Source: Helicobacter_F equorum
Lineage (GTDB): Bacteria; Campylobacterota; Campylobacteria; Campylobacterales; Helicobacteraceae
DNA length: 64,000 nt
Assembly: GCF_042649585.1 (NCBI RefSeq)
Contig: NZ_JBHRZM010000009.1
Span: forward strand, 358,048-422,047
Direction of reading: 5' to 3'
Position numbers and translations under genes: made by a program. Within the stretch, counting starts at the first letter, position 1, and the number at the start of each line of letters is the position of its first letter. Below are positions 35,812 through 45,064 of this stretch, piece by piece. The notes under the pieces are model-generated. The model was given only the letters and a program-made list of their open reading frames with translations. It had not been told where the DNA came from and made no database searches.

Positions 35812-37266
35812 TTATGTGAGTATGCCAAAATGGTGTTCGTAAAGTTTAAAAATATATAAAATAAGAATTTCTAAAGCTGTAATTATAGCAAGGAAAATCC
35901 AGCCTTTTGTATTTTTGAGTATATCCATAAAGTGTTGCATACCAAAGATTCTAATCGTAAGGATAAAATGTAGCACTCCACCAAGTGAAGACGCCAATGC
36001 CAAGCCACTTGCACCCAAAGGGTGCATAAGCACAAGTGAGAATCCAACACCAACAAGGAGAGATGTTGCAGAGATTTTGGCAGCTTTGCCTTGTAGGTTG
36101 TGCGCATAAAGCCAAAGAGAAAAAATCCTTGCCAATCCGTATGGAAGCAGTCCTAACATATACATACCAAATGCCATACCCACAGCAAGTGTATCTTCTC
36201 GCATGAACTTATTTCTTTCAAAAAGTAACCATGTGATTTCATCTTTGAGTATGACACCACCAACTACACACATCCACAATACAAGCAACAAAAACCAAAA
36301 AGATTTTTTCATTAACTGAAGAGCTTGTGTGTATTGAGCATTTTTTACCGCTTTTGCTATGGTAGGAAAAAGAGCAGTAGAGATAGCAATAGCAAAGAGT
36401 GCTAATGGGAGCTGAAAGATTCTATTAGCATAATAGAGGTAACTAATAGCCCCAGCACCCAGATATGAGGCGATTACCGTGTCAAGAAAGGAGGCGATTT
36501 GTGCCGTAGAACTACCAAGCATTGCGGGGAAAAATCGCATAAAAAAAGATCGGATATCTGCAAGTATTTGTTTGAATCTTGGAGTTTGTGTCCCATTTTT
36601 TTGCTTACACACACGCCAAATCTCTTGTATGCCGACACTAAAAAGTCGGCAATAGTTAAGTTTAAAGAGCGGATAAAAATGCAACGCAATTTGTGCCAAT
36701 CCTCCGCAAAGCACTCCATAACTTAAAATATATATCGCACGCATATCCTCAATATCACGCACAAAAAAAAGTGCAATAATCATACAGATATTGAGGAGGG
36801 CGGTATTGTAAGCACTTACCCAAAAGCAGTTTTTGTATTGCAACAATGAGCTTAAAAATGTTGTTACAAAAATAAGCTCCAAATACCAAAAGTTAATAGC
36901 AACAATAGGCTTTGCTAATGCTATTTGCTCTTCAGAAAACCCATTTGCCAAAGTTTTTGTAACTAGTCCGCTAAATTCCCATACAAACAGACTAAGGATA
37001 AAGATAACCCCAAAGAATATCCCAAAGACTAGCACACTAAACGCCCCTTTTTTGCGAGCTTGAATAAAGTTTGGTAAAAAACTCTGTATAAATGCACCTT
37101 CAGCAAAAATTCGGCGACAAAGATTAGGAAACTTAAATGCTACAAAAAAAATATCACTCAAAATTCCAGCTCCAAGAAATGACGCCATACAAAGATCGCG
37201 AACAAGCCCAAAGACTCGAGAACATAAAGTGCCAATACTATTTGTTAAAAATGCTTTGCGTATCAC
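35812..37266 (-). CDS. murJ: Lipid II flippase MurJ
   Basis: A 484-residue polytopic membrane protein of the MurJ/MviN family with about 14 helices. N-terminal TNSIGTLCSRVFGLVRDLCM and FKFPNLCRRIFAEGAFIQSF are the conserved signature segments. It flips lipid II to the periplasm, the step after the ligases and MurF. The start is GTG at 37266 with GAGGATT upstream. It is divergent from the FapA gene. Confidence 0.95.
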   Translation of the reverse strand: MIRKAFLTNSIGTLCSRVFGLVRDLCMASFLGAGILSDIFFVAFKFPNLCRRIFAEGAFIQSFLPNFIQARKKGAFSVLVFGIFFGVIFILSLFVWEFSGLVTKTLANGFSEEQIALAKPIVAINFWYLELIFVTTFLSSLLQYKNCFWVSAYNTALLNICMIIALFFVRDIEDMRAIYILSYGVLCGGLAQIALHFYPLFKLNYCRLFSVGIQEIWRVCKQKNGTQTPRFKQILADIRSFFMRFFPAMLGSSTAQIASFLDTVIASYLGAGAISYLYYANRIFQLPLALFAIAISTALFPTIAKAVKNAQYTQALQLMKKSFWFLLLVLWMCVVGGVILKDEITWLLFERNKFMREDTLAVGMAFGMYMLGLLPYGLARIFSLWLYAHNLQGKAAKISATSLLVGVGFSLVLMHPLGASGLALASSLGGVLHFILTIRIFGMQHFMDILKNTKGWIFLAIITALEILILYIFKLYEHHFGILT

Positions 37267-37358
37267 AAATCCTCTTTAGTTAATACAAAAATAAATTAAG
37301 TGTAAAAAAGCTACAATATTTCGGAATTATAACACCAAAAGCTTTAAGGGGAATATGA

Positions 37359-39242
37359 ATGCAGGATTTTCATTCTGTGATAGTGCGTGAGATTCAAAAC
37401 ATCAAAGAATGCTTAGAAAGTATTTGTGTCACCTATGCACTTGAAGGTGCGACATATGATATTTTGCGCATTCATACTTTTAAGCAGTTTCCTCATCAGG
37501 AAGAAAATATCAAACTTAGCCCAGAAGAATGCACCGATCTTTTGGAAAATAACGATGCGTATAATGTAGCAGGATTTGATCTTATCCAGAGTTTTGATAT
37601 TAGTGTGCGTGAGCTTAGTGCAGAGGATTTGGTACATTTTGTGAGTTTGGAGCTTGATCCTTATGCGTATACATTGACACTAATCTTAAAACAGGGATTA
37701 GATACCACAAAAGAGAAATTTTGGGAGAATCTATATGCAGAAATCGAGCGACAAAAAGCCCTCTTGGGTGTTATTGTCGAATCTGTAGATGATACAAAAA
37801 AATCCCAAGCGATAATTTCCCTTAAAGAACAATGCAAAGATGTCGCAAATGTGCTTTCTAATGATGTGTGTATAGAGATAATGCGCGCACATGTGTATAA
37901 GCCAGAGATTTGCTCTAGTGCTCTTTTGCTTCCCAAAAAAGCATGGGAGCATAAAAATGCCATGAGTTTAGAATCTGCTTCGTATGCGGTGGATTCTAAT
38001 GAAGAGGTTTTGTATGTGAGTGTGCCCCAAAGTGGCGTGAGTGGGAGAAATTTATGCGGACATTATGTGCAGGTACCAAACGATACAGCACAATCCAAAG
38101 GAGAATATACAGATTCTAAAGAAAGTAAGCCATTAGAGATACATTATGATGAAAGACTTTTTGGCAAGACAGAATCCCAAGACACAATCATATATATAAC
38201 ACTTAGTAAGGGTTACGTATCTTTTAGCGATAATACGCTTAAACTCCTTGAAATGCAGGAATTTCGAGAAGTCAATATGCGATCAACAGGAAGTCTTGTC
38301 GGTGGTATCGAAAAAAATATGATGATTAGTATCACATGTCCAAATCCACACGATGATGCGTTGGGGCAGGGCACAATCCTTGAAGCAGCACAAATAGATA
38401 TTGTAGGATCTATTGGCGAAAAAGCACAGATTATCGGAATAGATGTCAAGATTCATGGGCAAACCCACCAAAGCTCAAGTATCAAGGCTACAAATTGTGA
38501 GATCGATTTTTTAAAAGGCAGTGTGCAAGCACAAAATATTAAAATCAAACATTCAGAAATGGGAAAAATCGATGGGTGTGATGTTGAAATCGATGAGGTT
38601 AGTGGTGGCAGTGTGTATGCAAAGAATCTAAAAATACATAAGCTCCATTCTCACGCTAAAATCTATATTTCTCATACGCTTGAGCTTCAAACACTTGTGG
38701 GAAGTGAAAATGAGATTTATATAGCAGCACAATATTATGAATTGCGTGATACCATAACGCAAAACAACGCCCAAATAGAGCATTACATTAAGCAAATAAA
38801 TGCCTTGTTGCATCTTTTGGGTAAGGATAATACATTTATTAAGCAAAGTAAGCCTATAATCGCACAGTTAAAAACAATCGTGGAAGAAAAAAAGCACCTA
38901 AAAGAACAAGTGGATCCTAAGATCACAAAAGCGATAGCTGAATATGTCGTAACCCTTAAGCGTGTGCAGTTTCTCAAAGATCGCATTATGTCTCTCCAAA
39001 CTTGTGCCAAAGAAAAAAATAATGTCTTGCAACATATTGATGAGTTGCTACAAGATGCAAAGATTATATGTCATAGCCCTTGGAAGAATCACAATGAAGT
39101 ATTTTATGAGTATCTTTTTCCCAAAAATGGGCGTGATGGGTTGGTGCTACAAGATGCTAAGCAAAGCCATATCATGATTGATAAGCAAAATCATAAATTA
39201 CTTTTGGTTGAGACGCTACCTGATACAGAGGCTGAAAAATAG
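37359..39242 (+). CDS. FapA (DUF342) family protein
   Basis: A 627-residue protein. The N-terminal half is poorly conserved; the middle (about 300-450) shows the repeating right-handed beta-helix of FapA (GSLVGGIEKNM, VGSIGEKAQIIG, SVQAQNIKIKHSEMGKIDG); the C-terminal third is a coiled coil. FapA proteins are cytoplasmic polymer-like proteins linked to flagellar assembly or cell-surface signalling in other bacteria. ATG 37359 with AAGGGGA upstream; an ATG four bases earlier is out of frame. Single gene, divergent from murJ. Confidence 0.8.
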   Translation: MQDFHSVIVREIQNIKECLESICVTYALEGATYDILRIHTFKQFPHQEENIKLSPEECTDLLENNDAYNVAGFDLIQSFDISVRELSAEDLVHFVSLELDPYAYTLTLILKQGLDTTKEKFWENLYAEIERQKALLGVIVESVDDTKKSQAIISLKEQCKDVANVLSNDVCIEIMRAHVYKPEICSSALLLPKKAWEHKNAMSLESASYAVDSNEEVLYVSVPQSGVSGRNLCGHYVQVPNDTAQSKGEYTDSKESKPLEIHYDERLFGKTESQDTIIYITLSKGYVSFSDNTLKLLEMQEFREVNMRSTGSLVGGIEKNMMISITCPNPHDDALGQGTILEAAQIDIVGSIGEKAQIIGIDVKIHGQTHQSSSIKATNCEIDFLKGSVQAQNIKIKHSEMGKIDGCDVEIDEVSGGSVYAKNLKIHKLHSHAKIYISHTLELQTLVGSENEIYIAAQYYELRDTITQNNAQIEHYIKQINALLHLLGKDNTFIKQSKPIIAQLKTIVEEKKHLKEQVDPKITKAIAEYVVTLKRVQFLKDRIMSLQTCAKEKNNVLQHIDELLQDAKIICHSPWKNHNEVFYEYLFPKNGRDGLVLQDAKQSHIMIDKQNHKLLLVETLPDTEAEK

Positions 39243-39451
39243 CTTGTGTATTTTATATTTATACCTTTTTCTTTTTAAATTATATATTGAGTGTTGGAAT
39301 TAAGAGATTAACCAATAAAACTTATAGCTAATGTTATGAATATAGAGAAATGCTATAATGATAGCGATGTGTAAATGTTTGATGAAAGAAGCAATGTGAT
39401 TGTTAGGCAATTGTATTTTTGGGAGATTGAATAGCGAAAAAATATATCTTG

Positions 39452-39526
39452 ATGTTAATACTTCTCATTTGCTATGCGCAAGCTAATACATTACCTAATA
39501 GTGCAGAATCTCAAAAGGTGGTGTGA
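39452..39526 (+). pseudogene. Orphan signal peptide fragment
   Basis: A 24-codon frame reads MLILLICYAQANTLPNSAES and stops. The hydrophobic core and AQA cleavage site are those of an exported protein, but nothing follows in frame. Most likely the start of a lost outer-membrane or secreted protein. Confidence 0.35.
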
Positions 39527-39732
39527 TGAGTAGGAAAACAATTAAACAATACAGAATCTACACTTCTTTAAATATCTGTCAATGCGAATTTAATGAAAAC
39601 TTGCCACAAAAGAAGAAAGTTTTAAGTGTTATAGGTAGCGCTACTGGCGCCTTTCTTAATATTTATCTATCTGCTAATTCTGCGTTTGTGAGTGGCATGA
39701 GTGATACACCTTATCCTAAAAATTGTTACTAA
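39526..39732 (+). pseudogene. Short ORF with a long signal-like segment, possible autotransporter remnant
   Basis: 68 codons from ATG 39526. A basic stretch (QKKKV) precedes a hydrophobic segment LSVIGSATGAFLNIYLSANS, like the extended signal of large autotransporters; the frame ends 18 codons later. It lies close to cysS-murJ, where H. pylori carries vacA, so a lost autotransporter is conceivable but unproven. Confidence 0.35.
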
Positions 39733-39970
39733 TATTATCACCCCAAGGTGGCATAAAAGATACATTTTCAATGCCCCAAATGATTTGCTTTGGAGTAAAA
39801 TTTTTAAATTCTTTTTGTATATTCCCTAGTTCGTTTAACGCTAAAGAAGCTTTGAAAAATTTAATTTGCCTTGATATACTTCATTCATAAAGATTAGAAA
39901 TATGCTTCTCTAGTCTCATTTTAAGATGATAAGCCACATTGCTAAAAGTGCATATAAAAAACACCACTTA
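39716..39970 (-). pseudogene. C-terminal remnant, unrecognised
   Basis: On the minus strand one frame reads TFSNVAYHLKMRLEKHISNLYE, a TGA, then FKASLALNELGNIQKEFK and IIWGIENVSFMPPWGDN, ending TAG at 39716. The composition is protein-like and continuous except for the TGA. I do not recognise the family. Confidence 0.35.
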
Positions 39971-40182
39971 TTTCATACCAAAGCTCATTTTACATCAAAC
40001 CCACCTAATCCACCTACATTCATTTAATTTTACATTGAATAAGCATATCACAATGTAATGTATGCAAGTTTTTGTTTGCATGTTAATAAGTTTGGTATAA
40101 AAAATGTTCAGAATCTCTATCAAGAATTAAACTCCATACATAGATAATATAAAAGGAGTTTTAAGAAGAAATCATATAACCC

Positions 40183-41127
40183 TTAGGTAGTTGCCAAAAG
40201 TTTTTTGAAGATTCTTAAGAGTTTATTTTTTATCCTTGCGTATAGAGGTTTTTTTAGAGATTTTTCAAAGGCACAAATTCTCTCAAATGCAAGATGAGAG
40301 ATCTTAACTTCTGTGGGATAACTTATTGGAAACTTTGTATTAATAGTAGATGGATTCAATACACTTCCCTCTTCTCCACAATGCACTCCACTTCCATCAA
40401 AACCAATTTGATAGACATAAGACATACTAGGGGCGAGACTTAAGGCATTATGTTTGTAGGCTATGAGGTAATTAAATATCGCCCAGCTCTTTATCTTACC
40501 CTGTTTATTGAGAATAAAGTCTCTAAAATAATTTGCACTCCCATAAAGATTGATTGCATTCATATCTTCTTTATTGAAATTTTGTTCCACCCATTGGATA
40601 TCACGCTTAAAATATTGCCATCTATCACCCCAGCTTCCCCATCCCCAACAATGAGGTATAGACCAAAAATAACTATCACCTAAGCCGTGAGAATCTATAG
40701 GATAAGACCATGCATTGATACTCCATACTTTTGTCTGTGCTTGATAACGATTAAGGGCATCATTCATATAATCTAAAAATACAGGTGAGACTACGATATC
40801 ATCCTCTAAGATAATCGCTTTACCATATTTATTCATCGTGGTAGTAACTCCATCTATAATAGAATCTGCCAACCCAAAATTATACGGACGCTCAATAATT
40901 ACAATACTTTTAAATTGCCCCCCCCCTTGTTGCATGATAAGATTTTTGAGGTTTATTAGATATTCGCGTACAGCTTTGACTTGTTGAGTAGCTTCTGTAT
41001 TTTTTGGAGCATCAGAGTAGATAATAAGATCACTTTGTGGGCTTAGAGCATTTTGTATGAGGCTTTCTATAACTTGTTTTGTATGATTTACTCTATTATA
41101 GGTAAAAAGCACAATTGGGGCTAGCAT
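40183..41127 (-). CDS. Phase-variable glycosyltransferase (family-2 like), in frame (ON)
   Basis: 314 residues. The start PIVLFTYNRVNHTKQVIESL and the acidic AIILEDDIVVS (near residue 104, metal/nucleotide-sugar site) are typical of GT-A transferases; FWSIPHCWGWGSWGDRW is the aromatic acceptor region. A G9 tract (40918-40926) encodes GGG within QQGGGQF and is in frame, so the full protein is made at this length; any change other than by three would truncate it after about 70 residues. It probably adds a sugar to lipopolysaccharide or another surface glycan. Last gene of the run from COG3014 down to nadA, 10 bases after nadA. Confidence 0.85.
   Translation of the reverse strand: MLAPIVLFTYNRVNHTKQVIESLIQNALSPQSDLIIYSDAPKNTEATQQVKAVREYLINLKNLIMQQGGGQFKSIVIIERPYNFGLADSIIDGVTTTMNKYGKAIILEDDIVVSPVFLDYMNDALNRYQAQTKVWSINAWSYPIDSHGLGDSYFWSIPHCWGWGSWGDRWQYFKRDIQWVEQNFNKEDMNAINLYGSANYFRDFILNKQGKIKSWAIFNYLIAYKHNALSLAPSMSYVYQIGFDGSGVHCGEEGSVLNPSTINTKFPISYPTEVKISHLAFERICAFEKSLKKPLYARIKNKLLRIFKKLLATT
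40918..40926. repeat. C9 homopolymer (G9 in glycosyltransferase, ON)
   Basis: Nine C on the plus strand, encoding three glycines in the glycosyltransferase. Confidence 0.95.
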
Positions 41128-41136
41128 TTGATTCCC

Positions 41137-42159
41137 TTAGGAGAGTTCTAGCATTCTATCTAAGGCTATTTTTGCCCAATGTTGTGTATCATCATCTAAA
41201 AATACTTCATTGATTGGCATATGATCTTCATATGCCCTCAAACAATCAAGCACATCTTGTAGTGTTGTTTCATTCATCGTTGGACATTCTGGTTTGGAGG
41301 CAGAAAGCACAAAGGTTGTGTTTATTCCATTGAGTTTTGGGCGTAACCGATTGACAAGGTTAAATTCGGTACCAACGGCAACTTTTTGTTCTAAAGGCAG
41401 GCTTTGCACATATGAAATAATTTGACTAGTCGATCCCACAAAATCCGCTATACTCACCACGCTAGGATCGCATTCTGGATGCACAACGATTTGTATATCT
41501 GGGTATTTTTGTCTATAAAACTCCACATCACTCACGCTAAAAAGCTGATGTACCGAACAAAAACCATCATAACAAATAACATCACTACCAAGGACTTTTT
41601 CTTTACTTGCATTCCCTATAACGCAAGATGTTTTGCCATCCGCTATTGCAAGATTTTGTCCTAGACATTTATCAGGGAGAAAAAAGATTTTTTTCTGCTT
41701 AGACTTGGCATAATCAAAGATTTTTTTGGCATTTGCGCTTGTGCAGACAAGCCCACCCATCTTGGCGACTTTGGCTTTGACATCGGCATTTGAGTTGATA
41801 TAGGTGATGGGGAAAATGTCTTCTTTTGGTATACCATAAGATTCTAATATGGCGATACTTCTATCGAAATATTGTGAATCTATCATTCGCGCCATTGAGC
41901 AACACGCCATTTTTGGCATTATCACGCGTTTTTGTGGAGCCAAAACTTTGACACTTTGCCCCATAAAAGCCACGCCACAAAATACAATAAGATTCTTTGG
42001 ACTTTGGGAAGCTTTTCTTGAAAGTTCTAAGCTATCTCCACACAAATCCGCGAGAGCTACGACTTCATCGCGTTGATAAAAATGTGCTACCAAAAGTGCA
42101 TCAAGTTTTTGCAGTAAGTCTTTAATTTCTATCGTCGTTGTTTGTAGTGTTGCTGACAT
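41137..42159 (-). CDS. nadA: Quinolinate synthase
   Basis: A 340-residue [4Fe-4S] enzyme that makes quinolinate from iminoaspartate and dihydroxyacetone phosphate for NAD synthesis. Cluster cysteines lie in PKMACCSMA, GLVCTSAN and SKPECPTMNE; VVHPECDPSVV is also typical. ATG with AAGGAGAAA upstream. It follows psd by 9 bases; H. pylori has the same psd-nadA pair, there with nadC. Confidence 0.95.
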   Translation of the reverse strand: MSATLQTTTIEIKDLLQKLDALLVAHFYQRDEVVALADLCGDSLELSRKASQSPKNLIVFCGVAFMGQSVKVLAPQKRVIMPKMACCSMARMIDSQYFDRSIAILESYGIPKEDIFPITYINSNADVKAKVAKMGGLVCTSANAKKIFDYAKSKQKKIFFLPDKCLGQNLAIADGKTSCVIGNASKEKVLGSDVICYDGFCSVHQLFSVSDVEFYRQKYPDIQIVVHPECDPSVVSIADFVGSTSQIISYVQSLPLEQKVAVGTEFNLVNRLRPKLNGINTTFVLSASKPECPTMNETTLQDVLDCLRAYEDHMPINEVFLDDDTQHWAKIALDRMLELS

Positions 42160-42168
42160 TTTTTCTCC

Positions 42169-42954
42169 TTATGCTAAAGTCCCAAGATTCTGTGTATATC
42201 GCACCTTATCACCACTTTGAATCTGTGGTGTGAAATCCTCAATAAAAAGGACAATGGTCGATCCCATATTAAACATTCCAAGCTCTTCGCCTTTTTGTAT
42301 GGCGATGGGTGAGGCGTAGGTATAAGTTTCATTGCCTTTTTTGGCATTGGTGTGAATCTTTGGCTCACAATGAAAAACAATCGAACCCACATTGAGCGCA
42401 CCCACTGCGACAAAATAGATTGTTTTGCCATTATACATTTTGGCTTTTAACACAACACGCTCATTGCGAATAAAGAGGTTATTGAATTTTTTAAGCGCTG
42501 GGATATGCACTGGGAGGAGTTCTCCACCAAAATACCGAATCTCTTCAATATACATATCACAAGGAGCGTGGTAGCGATGATAATCTCGCGGAGAGAGATA
42601 AAGATTAATATATGAAAATTCCATATCTTGCGGAATTTTCTCGCCCAAAAGTTCATTTATATCATACTCCATACCCTTAATCTGCAGTGCTTTGTGTTTA
42701 GAGGTTGTCGTAGATTCTGTGATAAGTGAATCTGTAGGAGAAATAAGCACATTTGGAGTCGTATCAAAGATACGCGGTTGTCTTAGCCTGCGCGTAAAGA
42801 GTTTGTTGAGTGTTGTAAAGTTTTTGCTTTCCTCAAATTCACTAAGGTCGATACGAAACAAAGCGACATATACGCGATTAATAAAAGACTGAATGATCGA
42901 GGGAAATGTCATAGAGGCAAATGCACCAAAAAGCCTAGATATAAGATTAGTCAT
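42169..42954 (-). CDS. psd: Phosphatidylserine decarboxylase
   Basis: A 261-residue proenzyme for phosphatidylethanolamine synthesis. The self-cleavage site is NMGSTIVLF (Ser becomes the pyruvoyl group). SPTDSLI and LSPRDYHRYHAPCD supply the conserved Asp and His residues. Membrane-associated after processing. The start overlaps the end of the transporter gene by 4 bases. Confidence 0.95.
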   Translation of the reverse strand: MTNLISRLFGAFASMTFPSIIQSFINRVYVALFRIDLSEFEESKNFTTLNKLFTRRLRQPRIFDTTPNVLISPTDSLITESTTTSKHKALQIKGMEYDINELLGEKIPQDMEFSYINLYLSPRDYHRYHAPCDMYIEEIRYFGGELLPVHIPALKKFNNLFIRNERVVLKAKMYNGKTIYFVAVGALNVGSIVFHCEPKIHTNAKKGNETYTYASPIAIQKGEELGMFNMGSTIVLFIEDFTPQIQSGDKVRYTQNLGTLA

Positions 42955-43526
42955 AATGAATCCTTTCTGTTTGCAAAAGTTGTTTTATAGAGATTTTTAC
43001 CGCGTATGGCAAAATTCCAAAAAAGTGGCGTATTACATAAGGTAAGAATGATTTTTATGGCATAGTCTGATAATGCCATAAGTATCACATCTTCGTATGG
43101 TTTGGTGAATAAAAATGCAATATGAAAGAAAATCATTGTATCAACGAGTTGAGATATCATAGTCGCGCCGTTATTTCTAAGATACCAAATTTTTGGGAAT
43201 TTTTGTTTGAGATAAAAAAACACATATACATCAAGTATTTGCGAACAACAAAATGCACACACACTTGCACATGCGATGCGAAACTCTGTTGCAAAAATAC
43301 TGGGAATAAATGCTAACACAAGTCCTAAATGCAAGGTTTTTAAGATTTGATCCTTGCTATATTTTTCACTCAAAATATTCATGAGTAAAAAGCTTAGTGG
43401 ATAGCATAATGCACCATATGTTAAATGTGTGCCAAAGATAGGATATTGCACACTAAAATTTGCCAAGACAATAATAAGCGCGAACCATAGTGCAGAAAAT
43501 ATAAAAGTTTGCGTGTTCATTTGCAT
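42951..43526 (-). CDS. Queuosine precursor transporter (YhhQ/VUT family)
   Basis: A 191-residue protein with about six membrane helices. LSFLLMNILSEKYSKDQ and RNNGATMISQLVDTMIFF are characteristic of the DUF165/YhhQ family, which imports preQ0/preQ1. A second ATG two codons in (MNTQ) is an equally possible start. It overlaps psd and follows the LPP20-like gene by 11 bases. Function is by family, not by context. Confidence 0.85.
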   Translation of the reverse strand: MQMNTQTFIFSALWFALIIVLANFSVQYPIFGTHLTYGALCYPLSFLLMNILSEKYSKDQILKTLHLGLVLAFIPSIFATEFRIACASVCAFCCSQILDVYVFFYLKQKFPKIWYLRNNGATMISQLVDTMIFFHIAFLFTKPYEDVILMALSDYAIKIILTLCNTPLFWNFAIRGKNLYKTTFANRKDSL

Positions 43527-43537
43527 TGTGAGAGCCT

Positions 43538-44410
43538 TTATTGTATGTTTTCTAGAAGTTTTTTGTATAGGAGCACACCCACGCGATTCCCAAGTGTATC
43601 AAGACTAGCATTTGTTGGTAAAGATTCTGAAATTTGTGTTACAAATGTCGGATTTGCATTACAATCTGTGATAGTGACATGTAGTTTGATACTTGTAGGT
43701 GTAGGCATACTAAAGGAAATGGTGATTTTTTGTGAGGATTGCGGACTTAGGCGATAAAATTTGATTAATTCCTTTTGTAGGTAATTTTTTAGCCACGATG
43801 AATCTAGCGAGGATTCAAACACAAGGGCAATAGTAGGTTTTGGTGAGTTAGATTCTAAAATTTGCATATATGGCGATAAAGAAATATCGAGTGTTTCTCC
43901 CAACGCATCAAGATAGCTTTTTGTACCAAACGCCTTATCAAGTTCTTGTGCAAGGGTCTTGTATTGGGAGAGTGTGATATCTTGACATGTGAGATTCAGG
44001 GATTGTAGTGTTTGTAAGGCTTGTTTTTGTGTCTTTTGGAGTTGTGCTATGAAGTCTTGCTTTGTGATTTGGGCGCGCACAAAATATTCACCTCCGACAT
44101 GCTTTGTTGTGTAAGATACATTACTAAGCGTGGTTTTAGTAATGTCTTTGTCAATGCTTTGAGATATGGTGCTAGATTCTACACCATCACGATATTGTTG
44201 CTTAAGATGTGAATTTGAGCTTATGGAAACTTGCATATGAGAGAGCATGTCGGCAATGGCATTATCTTTGGCAGTTTGGAGATTTTTTGCATTTCCTACA
44301 CCATAGAGATTGTTTGTATCACTTTGGCTTTCATAATACCAGCTTGGCGGAGTAGGGGTATCATGACACCCTAGCAACAAAATACCTATCGCCAAGATAA
44401 ATCTTTGCAT
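43538..44410 (-). CDS. LPP20-like lipoprotein
   Basis: 290 residues. A lipoprotein signal (ILAIGILLLGC, Cys15) is followed by the LPP20 domain (PPSWYYESQSDTNNLYGVG, ATADM-like helix AKDNAIADMLSHMQVSIS). The C-terminal 120 residues are beta-rich. It is anchored in the outer or inner membrane. It sits with an LpoB-like and a COG3014 lipoprotein in one run, a grouping known from other proteobacteria. Confidence 0.82.
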   Translation of the reverse strand: MQRFILAIGILLLGCHDTPTPPSWYYESQSDTNNLYGVGNAKNLQTAKDNAIADMLSHMQVSISSNSHLKQQYRDGVESSTISQSIDKDITKTTLSNVSYTTKHVGGEYFVRAQITKQDFIAQLQKTQKQALQTLQSLNLTCQDITLSQYKTLAQELDKAFGTKSYLDALGETLDISLSPYMQILESNSPKPTIALVFESSLDSSWLKNYLQKELIKFYRLSPQSSQKITISFSMPTPTSIKLHVTITDCNANPTFVTQISESLPTNASLDTLGNRVGVLLYKKLLENIQ

Positions 44411-44425
44411 GTACGTATCTGTATC

Positions 44426-45037
44426 TTACCAACTCACAGATTTATTGGAACCTATTTTGATGATATTTGCTTCATCATCCCACACCACTTCACCTGTAGC
44501 TAAATCAACAAGTGTGAGCAAGAAGAAATAATCCGTGCGTTGCTTCCCATTGACTTTGATATTTTTTTGCCAAATTTTCCCAGAAAGTGAAAGCTGAGCA
44601 CCTTTTAATTGTCCTTTTTCAATCACACTATATTGATCAAATTCCTCATTGCCACGCGTTTGTTTTCGCACAGAATCTATCATCTTATCGCCACTTGTTC
44701 CAGTGCCAGAAATTGCCAAAGAGAGCTTAAATTTACCGCTATTGCGCATATTTCGTGTGATTTTTCTACTAAGTTGTTCGACATCAACGTTTTGCATAGT
44801 ATCATTGATAATATCTGAAATAACAAGCACTTTTGGTTGTTTGATATTTTGCACATATCCGCTTGAGAGCAATGAATCAACAGATTTTTCCACGACACTT
44901 TCTATATCGTGATAATCTAGACCCATACTTGCATATGATCGTGAATCCCCCGAATCTACATATTCTGGACCGCTACTACACGCACTTAAAAGCACAATGC
45001 TTAATAAAGTCACAACTATCTTAGGCACTATTTTCAT
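44426..45037 (-). CDS. LpoB-like lipoprotein
   Basis: 203 residues with a lipobox (LLSAC, Cys20) and the LpoB fold pattern (PKVLVISDIINDTMQNVDVE, FKLSLAISGTG, LSLSGKIWQKN). In enterobacteria LpoB activates the peptidoglycan synthase PBP1B; whether it does so here is unknown. Placed between the COG3014 and LPP20-like genes, 15-30 bases apart. Confidence 0.82.
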   Translation of the reverse strand: MKIVPKIVVTLLSIVLLSACSSGPEYVDSGDSRSYASMGLDYHDIESVVEKSVDSLLSSGYVQNIKQPKVLVISDIINDTMQNVDVEQLSRKITRNMRNSGKFKLSLAISGTGTSGDKMIDSVRKQTRGNEEFDQYSVIEKGQLKGAQLSLSGKIWQKNIKVNGKQRTDYFFLLTLVDLATGEVVWDDEANIIKIGSNKSVSW

Positions 45038-45064
45038 GGTTACATCCTCTATGTGTTTGGTTAT

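Larger units (their letters stand above)
39243..40182. other. Decayed intergenic stretch
   Basis: About 940 bases with no intact recognised gene. It contains two short plus-strand frames that look like N-terminal signal regions (39452-39526, 39526-39732) and a minus-strand remnant (about 39716-39970). The last 200 bases before the glycosyltransferase end are A+T rich with nothing visible. Confidence 0.65.
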
